Below are positions 23,678 to 32,406 of a stretch of DNA of 64,000 nt, in pieces. The position numbers were made by a program, and so were the translations under genes. Origin of the DNA: Jacaranda mimosifolia (Eukaryota; Streptophyta; Magnoliopsida; Lamiales; Bignoniaceae); NCBI GenBank assembly GCA_018894105.1, contig CM032132.1, positions 29,439,379-29,503,378 of the forward strand, read 5' to 3'. The stretch's first letter is position 1. Each line of letters begins with the position of its first letter. The notes under the pieces are model-generated. The model worked only from the letters and a program-made list of their open reading frames with translations. It ran no database searches and had not been told where the DNA came from.

Positions 23678-24175
23678 GAGATGTCTGCTAGAAATGTTTT
23701 GAGTCGATGCCAGCTAACAATTCCTCACACTTTTTGGTCAAAGACACTAGCCAGAAAGAAGGATGAAATAGTATTATCTTATCTACTCTTTTTACTTATA
23801 AATACTAAATTGATTAATTTAAAATGTTAATAGTTAAGTATAAAATATTAGAAAATTCAAATTGGGAGACCTTGTGGTAGAGCAGAGTTGTATGCTATTG
23901 CCCACAAGAAAAAAGATGGTTCTTTTGTCAATGATGGGGCTAGCCAAAAAACTGTAAGTACAATATATGTTGTATATTCTTTTGTATATTATCATTTTCA
24001 TGGTGTATATTATAAGATTTAAGTGTTTAGATAATATTTAATGTAATGAGCAGGAAGAATTATGTGTGCAAACTCAGACTAATTCTGAAAGTGATGCTTT
24101 CATCACTCTTCAAAAAAGAGCACCCAAGACATGTTCGAGGTATAAGATTTGGTGTATGCCCATCAAATATTTTTG
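23678..24175 (+). pseudogene. Fragment of plant Ptta/En/Spm-type transposase gene, intron-bearing
   Basis: Three exon-like stretches keep consistent splice sites and phase: 23678-23770, 23852-23953 and 24054 to about 24175. The first encodes SRCQLTIPHTFWSKTLARK, the second GRAELYAIAHKKKDGSFVND and the third reaches HPRHVRGIRFG after a frameshift. These match the plant transposase family (Ptta/En/Spm, PF03004), which resembles maize TNPA-associated proteins. The N-terminal part is missing. It lies between the copia polypurine tract and RNase H, on the opposite strand, so it was inserted as DNA with introns still present. Confidence 0.75.
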
Positions 24176-24253
24176 GATCAACTATTGTTCTCAAGGATGT
24201 TCATCTAACCATTCCACATTATTAAATGTTAAAGTAAGACTTTTTGCATTGGG

Positions 24254-24765
24254 GGTTTAGTTAATGGATCTGCTATGTTCTCTTTCAACACAACTATCTC
24301 CACTCAAATGTCGCCTCCATCAATGATCTGACGGATCAAATGATAACACCTCAGTATGTGCTTGGATCGCTGATAAGATCTCAACCTTTTTACTTGCGCA
24401 AAGGCCCCATCGTTGTTACAAAAGACAACTATGGGTTTCGCAATGTTAAGCACTACATCCAACTATTGGACGAAGTTTTTCATCCAAACACCTTCTTTTG
24501 CAATGTCTGATGCCACAATATTTTTCGCCTTAGTGGTAGAATCAGTCGTGGTTTGTTGCTTGGAACTCTTGCAACTAACTGCACCACCATTGAAGCAAAA
24601 TATAAACCCAAACGTAGATTTAAGGTCATCTTCATCAGATTGGAAAATAGAATTTGAAGACACTTTGAGTTTCAATTCTCCATTACTGTATACCAAAAAC
24701 AAATCTTTAGTTTTTCTCAAGTACTTGAGCATTGTTTTTAAGGCTTTCTTTTGCCCATCTAACCT
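24254..24765 (-). pseudogene. Copia RNase H domain
   Basis: The stretch starts with ALKTMLKYLRKTKDLFLVY, then FQSDEDDLKSTFGFIFCFNG and VSCKSSKQQTTTDSTTKA. This is the copia RNase H block, which degrades RNA in the DNA-RNA hybrid. Past the open frame (below 24463) the sequence still matches in other frames: a CNNDGAFAQVK-like segment, then HILRCYHLIRQ and NIADPLTKP near the C-terminus. The usual AEY of the RNase H active site reads AKN here, so the enzyme would be defective besides its frameshifts. Confidence 0.85.
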
Positions 24766-24895
24766 GTTCTAATATTACATTATGTCAAAAAGTTGAGTTA
24801 GCTACAAACTGCAAGGGCCGTTATTCATTTGGAAAAAACAACTTTGCTAACAATTACATATTCTTTATTTTGTTAGAAGAGTCCTCCAAGTATTC

Positions 24896-25055
24896 TGGTT
24901 CTGTATCCTAGCAATAATGAAATTTATAGTAAGAGAAAAATCCATTGACTTTAAAAATTGTAAGGGTTCAAGTCCTTCTATCCCTTAAAAGAGCCTATTT
25001 GACTCCTAAAATATTTATCCCATCCCATTTTTTTATTAGCGGTTGGATTACACAT
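24896..25055 (+). other. Nuclear plastid DNA fragment: trnL-UAA intron end, 3' exon and trnL-trnF spacer
   Basis: The words AATGAAATTTATAGTAAGAG, GGTTCAAGTCCTTCTATCCC and then the spacer with ATTAGCGGTT follow the chloroplast trnL(UAA)-trnF region. The second is the conserved trnL 3' exon end with one C-to-T change. The 3' exon itself is about 24937-24986. Several further C-to-T or G-to-A changes mark it as a decayed nuclear copy, not a functional tRNA half. Confidence 0.85.
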
Positions 25056-25441
25056 TCCAGCGTTGGGGAATAATTTAACTAGTTACTTTCACTGGATTCT
25101 TCGTTGTTAAGGCAAATTGAAAACTTTTGAGGCATTGAACTAAAAAAAGAAAAAAAGAGGAATACCAAAAATCCACCTCATTTCAATCTATAAAAATGGA
25201 TAAGCATGAGGGGAAAACAAAGATTATAGTAATGCAAGTCTATTCATTAGGGCCTAGGCCGCCTCTCTTTAAGAATGAAGATGAACTTGAAATGGTTCAA
25301 TCATTTGTTACATTAGAATTGACTTACATTTGATATGTTCTATAGATGTTCAATAATTCTCGCCTTGCTACTTCTTGTAGTCTTTCAGTCTCAGCCCCTA
25401 AATCTTTACGAGACAAGGGTACTCATAGCAAATAGGTAGAG

Positions 25442-25944
25442 ATGATTGATGACTCCATCCAAAATTCAGGATCCAATTCTCTTGCTCCAAGTGCTGTGTC
25501 TAATCATCAACTAATTGAAAAGAAAGTGTCTTCAAGTCCACAGAATCTGGACAACTTTTCAGGTATTAGCCTGGTACAAGATAATATCCCATCATTCACT
25601 TCCGAATTGCTACTGCAGCATGATACTTCTAAATTGCCGAGCTTTTCTGTGAGTCAAATTTTCATTTCTCGTTGATTGAATTGGTTATCAAATAGCATTT
25701 TAATTTTCTTTCTGATTGTGGTTTTGGTCCGGTTTTCATTCTTTGCTACTTAGGGAATTAAATAACTTTTTGTTAGCTAATTGCCTTAAGTTTATATATC
25801 AGCCCAAATATTGTGCTTATTGTTCATGTTTTTACTACATTTAGACTTATGACCCACAAATGGGATATGATATGTCATACTTCCGCCCAATTGTTGATGA
25901 AACTGTTAAGAGGATCAGGTCTACCATCATCTCAAGAGGTTAGA
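25442..25944 (+). pseudogene. GBF-interacting-protein-1-like (DUF1296 family) gene fragment with intron
   Basis: An exon-like stretch ending at 25648 encodes FSGISLVQDNIPSFTSELLL and ends in SKLPSFS before a donor (GTGAGT). After a 196-bp intron with a TTTAG acceptor, 25845 onward encodes TYDPQMGYDMSYFRPIVDET in the same phase. A one-base change then shifts the frame before a GLPSSQE-like remnant. As I recall the family, this matches the C-terminal half of plant GIP1-like proteins, glutamine- and serine-rich nuclear proteins that bind G-box factors. The retained intron shows a DNA-level capture rather than reverse transcription. The N-terminal domain is missing and I saw no other exon. Confidence 0.6.
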
Positions 25945-26689
25945 GTCAAACTTCTAGATGCCATGAATTGATTTGTTTGTTGGGATCCTTTTGATGTTAA
26001 TTTTAGAAACATTGAACTGTTGGCTCCTTGGGATTTTTTGTTTCTACATGAGCTACACAGCTACTGCTACAAGTTCTTTTGTAAAGCAAATTCTTTAGCT
26101 GATGTACAGAAGATTGCATCAATTTTTTGTGGATGCTAGTGATTGTTCTTTTTTCCATTTTGCAGTTCTTGGTTGTGTTGGTCTATGAAAAGTTTGAATT
26201 GTAATTTGGTAATCTAATGAGCAATTCAATTTTGAATAAGATGAAAGTTGGAATCTGATTGTGCCATGGGCTTGGGAATTTCAGGATTTGGTTGCTTTAT
26301 TGTGATGCAATTTGCTTGCTTTGCTTACTGTGTGGCTTAGGACTTTGATTTTGTTTGCTTCTACACAGTGCTTACTTTGCAGTGCTTGTTTGTAGGAATG
26401 GAGATTTGTTCTTAGTCTCTGGGGCATCATGTGCAAGTGCTTGAGGAGGGTTGCAATATAATGTAATTTAATCTCTTTTCTGTTTTGTCCTTTTTCTTGT
26501 TTTCCTCTAGGGGAGATTAGTTAGCAATTTTTCTTTATTCCAAAAATATTGTAAGAGAAGTAAGTACTTCCTCATTTCTATTTAGCACAAGTACTTTTCA
26601 CTTGTAATCCCATTTAGTTCTATAATATATCTTGAATCTATTCCAACTCAAATTATTTGGCAATTATTTATTAGCTTAAAAGTTCATAT

Positions 26690-27060
26690 TAGAAATCATT
26701 TCAAGCTACTTTTGCAGCCACTATTTGGTTGCTAAATGTACACATTAGCAACCAATTGAATTTATTTCTCCAATCGGCATTTGGTTTCTAATAAGTAATA
26801 TATTACGACTAGTAGCTACATTTTTTGTCACTAAATCATAAAATATGCAACAATATTAAAATTATTGCCACTAGTTATTTTGTCGCTAAAACATACTCTT
26901 TAGCAATTATATTTTATCGCCGCAATGTGGTCGCTAAAACATGTTAAATAACACAACTATTGCAACTATCTAAAAGTCATTGCAACCAATAATTTTGTTG
27001 CTAAAGAATCAATTTTTACCAACCAAAAGATGTGATCATTGTATGCATACCTACAACAGC
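26690..27060. repeat. Array of TTGCTAAA / TTAGCAACC words
   Basis: About ten degenerate copies in both orientations occur in 370 bp at the right side of the chimeric insert. Such dense short arrays are found just inside the ends of CACTA elements. No equally clear array is present at the left side near 24783. Confidence 0.65.
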
Positions 27061-27121
27061 CATGTCAATATTATAGTGACCATGAACTTTTACATTAGTG
27101 AGAAAAAAATATGTTGCTGAT

Positions 27122-27901
27122 TTTTTACAACACTTAGAACGTGTGCTACATCTGGTCTCGTACATAGCATATGATACATTATGCTTCCAATTATAGATGC
27201 ATAGGATATATGGGACATTCTTTTCCTCTCTTCATCCATCTGATAGGCCATAGGCTTAGAGAGATAAAAGCCTTGTCCTATAGGAAGATACCCTCTTTCA
27301 AATTCCTCCATACTAAACCTCTTTAATTTGTTATCTATGTACAAAGATTTGGAGAGCCCCAACATCTTCCTTGATCTATCTTTATTGATCCATATTCCCA
27401 ATATGCAGGATACTTCTCCCAAATCGTTCATGGAGAATTATGAAAATAACCAAGCTTTAGCGCACTCTAACATCTCTCTCTCTCATTCCCAATAAGAAAA
27501 ATTTTATTGACATAAATGTATATTCGAACTTTGGAATGCTTGCTTAAGTCGATAAATGGACATTTGGTGTTTGCAAACCTTTTGCTCACTTTCTTTGGAT
27601 ATAAAGCATTCTAGTTGCTCTATATCAATTTTCTTATCCATGTTTCCATTGAGAAAGGTGGTCTTTACATCCATTTACCAGGTTTCATAGTCGTAGTAAG
27701 TGGTTATGGCAAGCATAATCCTAATAGACTTAGGCATAGCAACTGGTGAAAAGATTTCTCAAAATCAACGTCGAGTCTTTGAGTATAACCTTTTGCCACA
27801 AGTCCAACCTTAAAGGTAGGAACCTCTCCATTAACTCCAAGCTTGCACTTATAGATCCATTTGCGGCCAATGAGTACTATACCCTCTAGAGGAATTGCCA
27901 A
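27122..27901 (-). pseudogene. Copia reverse transcriptase, catalytic motif changed and partly deleted
   Basis: The N-terminal part has GRKWIYKCKLGVNGEV and VAKGYTQR, followed in other frames by MDVKTTFLNGN and SIYRLKQAF. The C-terminal part has MNDLGEVSCILGI, YASIIGSIMYHMLCTRPDV. Between them the stretch usually carrying YVDD reads YVNK (27503-27514), and the sequence expected between the SIYGLKQ block and YVDD is mostly missing. The polymerase therefore lacks its catalytic aspartates. Several frameshifts are present. The reading breaks off at about 27121 where the chimeric insert begins. Confidence 0.82.
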
Positions 27902-27904
27902 AGT

Positions 27905-28578
27905 TCATACTTTGTTAGAGTGCATAGAGTTCATTTTGGATTTCATGACATCAAGCAAATGACCCGAATCTATGTCCAACATGGCTTCCTCATAGGTTCT
28001 TGGATCACTAACCATTTGACCCATCTCATTAAGGAATCCAAACCTTTTGAGTTGCTTCTTGATCTGGTCTGACCTTTCAAGAAGTTGCGTATTAAGATCG
28101 GTAGGCCCTTTTGTTTCTATCACTTATGGGATAGGTTGATCATTTTGAACTTTATCAAGTTTAATGGTAATGCCTTTTCTATCTAATAGAAACTTCTTTT
28201 CCAAAAAGATAGCGTTCCTTGAAACAAATTCCTTTTGATATGAGGGATCATAGAAATAATAACCTAAAAACTCTTTTGGGTATCCCACAAACTTGTACAA
28301 GGTGGATTTTGCATCCAACTTATCTCCGATAGTCTCTTGACATATACCAGAGACCACCAAATTCTTAAATAAGAGCAAAAATGTGCTTTGCCATACCACA
28401 TCTCATATGGAGTCTTTGGCACCAATTTTGATGGTACTACATTTAGTAACCTCACTACCGTATCTAGGGCAAATTCCCAAAAGGAGATAGGGACAACGGT
28501 GAAGCTCATCATGGATTGTACCATGTCCAATAAGGTACAATTTCTCTTTTCAGCTACTCCATCGTATTGGGGTATGCC
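27905..28578 (-). pseudogene. Copia integrase C-terminal half and IN-RT linker
   Basis: Starting at the hAT junction, the stretch encodes QYDGVAEKRNCTLLDMVQSM, with the catalytic glutamate of the DDE triad, then VPKTPYEMWYGK. After a frameshift it continues with KLDAKSTLYKFVGYPKE and FVSRNAIFLEKKF, then RFGFLNEMGQMV and YEEAMLDIDS in the linker before RT. All are standard copia landmarks in order. Confidence 0.82.
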
Positions 28579-29620
28579 TAAACCTTTCAATGGGTAGGGT
28601 AAAACCCTACCCAGACCCATAAAAACATTATATTACCTATCCCCATACCCAATAGATTTTTGTCAGGCCAAACCCTACAAAAAAACGTAAATGGGTATGA
28701 GCCCACATAATGCCCATCTACCCTAAATTTTTAAGACCGTTGGATCTGATACAATAACCCTACAAAATAAAATATGAAACTCAAACATAACATTAGATCT
28801 CGCATTCTCCCCTCATCTGCCTACACTCTCTTGAAGCAGCACTTCATATATCTCCTCTACCAAAACCCTCGCCCAATTCCTCCCATCCCAATTGCTTCTA
28901 TTTTTCTCCCTCAACCCTAAAGCTGCTAAAAGATTAGCTTCCACATCCCTCATAAAATACTCATTTGATTATTAGTGTAGTAGGAGCTCCCGTTCAAATT
29001 AAAAACCTTCTTTCTAGAAAGAATCTAGCTTGGTTTCACCTCACCCTGCCGTCAAGAAATCACAGACCAATACACTGTGGTAGTTAAGAACAAGGATGTG
29101 GCTAAGCTTTTCCCTCTTGAGGCCCATTTCATTTTTCGGATAGTTTCCTTGGAAATTCTTAGGATTTTGTGGGGACGAAAGCTAATGAGAAGAAGAGAAT
29201 GGAGAAAATGGCAGATTTAAGTAATGGCCATGGTGGAAAAAGCTTCGATGGGTTTGAGGGATTTTCAGTAAGAAAAATTGTAATACTGGATGACTTATTA
29301 TGTAGTTGACTCAACAACTGTTTCGTCCATTTGTTTAATTCTTTTTTCTTTTTTTCTTTTTTTTTTGGATAATTAGTCCATTTGTTTAATTGAAAGACAC
29401 TTTTTTGTAAAATTTGATTTTTTTGTTGTTATATATATATCTAAAAGAAATTGGGTTAGGCCCAGACCCGACCCATAAGAAGTGGGCCTGGGGAAGAGGC
29501 CCAGTACACAAACCCTAAGTACTAGGTAAAGTTGGGTAGGGTATAATATTGGGCCTCAATTTTAGTTTTTGTTGGACATTGGCCTGGGTAGGGGAAAAAC
29601 CCTACCCATTGACAGGCCTA
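28579..29620. mobile_element. hAT-type non-autonomous DNA transposon within copia integrase
   Basis: The right terminus read inward is TAGGCCTGTCAATGGGTAGG and the left is TAAACCTTTCAATGGGTAGG. Flanks are GGTATGCC (28571-28578) and AGTATGCC (29621-29628), a 7 of 8 matching target duplication, which is the hAT length. Just inside each end, GGGTAGGGT and its complement form small hairpins. The interior of about 1 kb has no transposase motif. Removing it rejoins the copia integrase frame as FGIP followed by QYDGVAEKRN. Confidence 0.88.
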
Positions 29621-30027
29621 AGTATGCCAAATGTAGTCCATTATGAGAGAATCCCTCTCTCTTTAAGATAATCTAAGAATTCGGCACTTAAGTATTCTCC
29701 TTGTTGATCCGATCGAAGAGTCTTAATACTAAGTTATAATTGCTTTTCTACTTCATTCCTATATTTTTTGAATCTTTCAAAAGTATTGGACTTGTCCTTC
29801 ATACGATACATATGTCTAAAACGGGTATGACCATCGGTAAAGGAAATGAAGTAAGAATAGCCTCCTCTTGCACTAACTCATGGTAGTTCATACACATCCA
29901 TATGGATTAAATTCAAAGGACTAGTAGTTCGCTCCATTCGTCTAACAAATGGAGTCTTGGTCATTTTTCCCTTCAAACAAGACTTACAAGTAGGTAAGTC
30001 CTTTAGTCCACTAACATTTAGTGAATT
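29621..30027 (-). pseudogene. Copia integrase core, first part
   Basis: Read through stops, the minus strand encodes KGKMTKTPFVRR, then NLIHMDVYE with the first catalytic aspartate, ISFTDGHTRF, and IKTLRSDQQGEYLSAEF with the second. The third catalytic residue lies across the hAT insertion, in 27905-28578. In-frame stops interrupt the stretch. Confidence 0.78.
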
Positions 30028-30456
30028 TTAGGCTACTAACTTGCTCATTCTATTTTTGAAAATATGTTCAAATCTTGCATACCATAGATAGGCATTTTCT
30101 TGGTTATCTTTCTTTCTTTTGTTGTTTTGTTGAATGTGCATAAGTGATGATTGAGAATCTAGAATGTAAAATCCATTATTTAATGTACCACATGTAATTA
30201 AAGAATCATTCTTTATTGCCATCAATTTTTCATTTTTCATAGAAAAATCAAATCATTCATAATCTAAAATAGGAATTGAAATGATATTCTTAATAAGATT
30301 TGGTACATAATAGCAAGGATCGAGTACTATCATAGAATTCCCTAAGTCTAACTTTACTACACCTTCGACTTTGGCCACAACTCTTACTCCATTGCCAAGA
30401 TGGGGGATCACATCCATGTTAAAATGGGCTTGCCTAGGTGGGATCCATAATCCCAA
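30028..30456 (-). pseudogene. Copia protease C-terminal part and gag-pre-integrase domain
   Basis: The first stretch (30253-30456) has HLGNGVRVVAKVEG and CYYVPNLIKNIISI, the segment just after the protease active site. The second (30028-30240) has GTLNNGFYILD and ENAYLWYARFEHIFKNRMSKL, the gag-pre-integrase zinc-binding domain with the normal LGHI replaced by FEHI. The DSGAT active site expected upstream is missing, so the copy is truncated at about 30456. Confidence 0.8.
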
Positions 30457-30782
30457 ACTAAGTTGGATTAAAAATCAGGTCTACAAAAAATAGAAGGCCT
30501 AATCAGTTTCAACCAAACATCAAATTGGATTGGATAATTAATATATCCAACCCAAACAGAGCCATAGAGTATCAAACGAAAAAAATTATTTTCTGGCCTG
30601 AATTTTTTAATTCATATCAAACTATTATAAGAACGTTATAAATGCTTTAATTGATATCTAAGTTTTGTCATTAATGCCAAGAATATGGATCTTAATTCAT
30701 TATAAGCTCATTGGGACAAGGCTTATATAAAATTCATCCAAGAACGATGCTTGGGATTAGGCTGTGACTGACCACTAACACA
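30457..30782. other. Short flank between copia remnant and large CACTA element
   Basis: AT-rich DNA with no recognisable feature. It could be host DNA or decayed retrotransposon. Confidence 0.4.
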
Positions 30783-32406
30783 CACTACAACAAAAATAGG
30801 ATATAACCACATTTTGATGTGTAACAATAAATAGCCTACTGCCACACTTAATCATACACTACGGTTCTTATAAGCATGGCGCCGTCCACCGTGGTCTATT
30901 CCTCACACCACGCCTATAAGCGTGGTGCTTGTAAAAGCTATTATTTCATACACAAATGTAAGAATAGAAATCTTACACCACTCTTACCCGTGTGGTTTAA
31001 TATTTTGAAAAATTAGTTAAAAACTTAAAATTACATTATAAACCATAATATTAGACCTATATTATCACACTTCCTAAGTGTAACATAAAATAGAAATTGT
31101 TACATTTTAATTTATCACTAGAAGTCTGATTACTTATGTTTTAATGTGTAACGTAAGACATATATTATTACACTTATTAAGTGTAGCATAAAATAAAAAT
31201 CACCACGTGTTAGTTTGTTAAAAGAACTAAAATTACTTACAAATAAAAGTGTAATGCCAGGGACATATTACTATGCTTCCTATATGTAACATAAAATAGC
31301 AATCACCAGATTTTAACTTATTAATAAAAACCAAACTGCTTCATTTCAAAGTGTAACAATAGGATATAGTCCTACAATGTTGTGAACTTTCACCACATAT
31401 GAAAGTGCAATAGTAGACATCTATTGTTACACAAAATTTTACCACACATTAAAGTGCAAAAATAGATATATATTCTTACACTTTTTAATTGTAACACTAA
31501 CTTTGCATTCAAACCAAAAATATAGTGTTTACATCATTCATTCAAACCAAATTAATCAAAACAATCCATCCATTTCATTGAAATAGGAGCTATCCACAAA
31601 AAGCTGCTTGAAAATACCATCAAAAAGTAATTAATCCAACATCTAACTTAATAGCCCAATATGCTAGACAAAATAATCTAGTGGTTGAAGATGGGCCATT
31701 CAAATAAAACCTCATATGCGCTCATTTATCTAGCAGAACCAACTTCATCATATTAATCATTACCATCCCGAACCACCTGTATGCAAAGCAGAAAAATACA
31801 AGTTAAACATGTTGCAAAAATAACTATGTAAACCAAAAAAATGAAATTTAAAACAACTTAATATGCCTAACTTTCTCATCCTTATCACCAAATGCCATAG
31901 AACACTGACATGTTCATATTTCCCACAAAATGAAATTGATTATCAAGTTGCAACTGATACATTCAAGTTCCACAAGCTACAACAAGAAATATATCAAAAA
32001 TAAGATTGATAATCATCATATTTTTGCCAACTGTACTCTTTCAAAGTTCCACAGAAACAAAATTATTATATAGGAAACATGATCACATCTAGTAATTGAA
32101 AGAGTATCAAGTTTAAACATCTCAGATTCATTTTTATCATAACAATGCCACAGACACTATGTCACTATTCTTAACATATAAAATGTGAAAGTAACAAAAG
32201 TAGAAACAAATTTTGAATGTATAAACAACATCAACATGGCTCATTTAACCATCTAATTATTAAAGCAATACCAAGACAAAAGAAGACTCCAATAACATAA
32301 CTAACATTCAAAGTTCCACAAAAAAGAAGAGCAAATATACATATCTTACAACTTATTCTAGGTAGAGTCAAAAGTAAAATGAAACAAAGAAATAAAAGAT
32401 ATTTCT
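30783..32406. other. 3' subterminal region of the large CACTA element
   Basis: Dense copies of AAGTGTAAC-like words occur from 30783 to about 31500, as expected for transposase binding sites. From about 31500 to 32406 there is non-coding sequence downstream of the TNPA-type gene. Confidence 0.7.

Larger units (their letters stand above)
24783..27089. mobile_element. Chimeric insert splitting copia RT from RNase H
   Basis: This 2.3 kb segment separates two parts of the copia polyprotein that are normally adjacent. It carries plastid-derived trnL DNA, an intron-bearing piece of a GBF-interacting-protein-like gene, and at its right side an array of TTGCTAAA/TAGCAACC words like subterminal repeats of a transposon. 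The word TTACATTA flanks both edges (24775-24782 and 27090-27097), which could be an 8-bp target duplication, but no matching terminal inverted repeats are visible. Its class is unresolved. Confidence 0.5.
23072..30456 (-). mobile_element. Ty1/copia retrotransposon, heavily interrupted and truncated
   Basis: On the minus strand, protease and gag-pre-integrase (30028-30456), integrase core (29621-30027 and 28124-28578), reverse transcriptase (27122-27901), RNase H (24254-24765), polypurine tract and 3' LTR (23072-23493) occur in copia order. The chain is broken by a hAT element (28579-29620), a chimeric insert (24783-27089) and an En/Spm-type gene fragment (about 23678-24175). Gag, the protease active site and the 5' LTR are missing. 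Confidence 0.82.

Noticed and set aside
24937..24986. Functional tRNA-Leu gene
   Set aside because: Only the 3' exon half is present, next to intron and spacer sequence of plastid type, with base changes; it cannot make a tRNA.
24775..27097. TTACATTA as proof that the chimeric insert is a hAT element
   Set aside because: The 8-bp match is suggestive, but no matching terminal inverted repeats are present and the AT-rich word could recur by chance.
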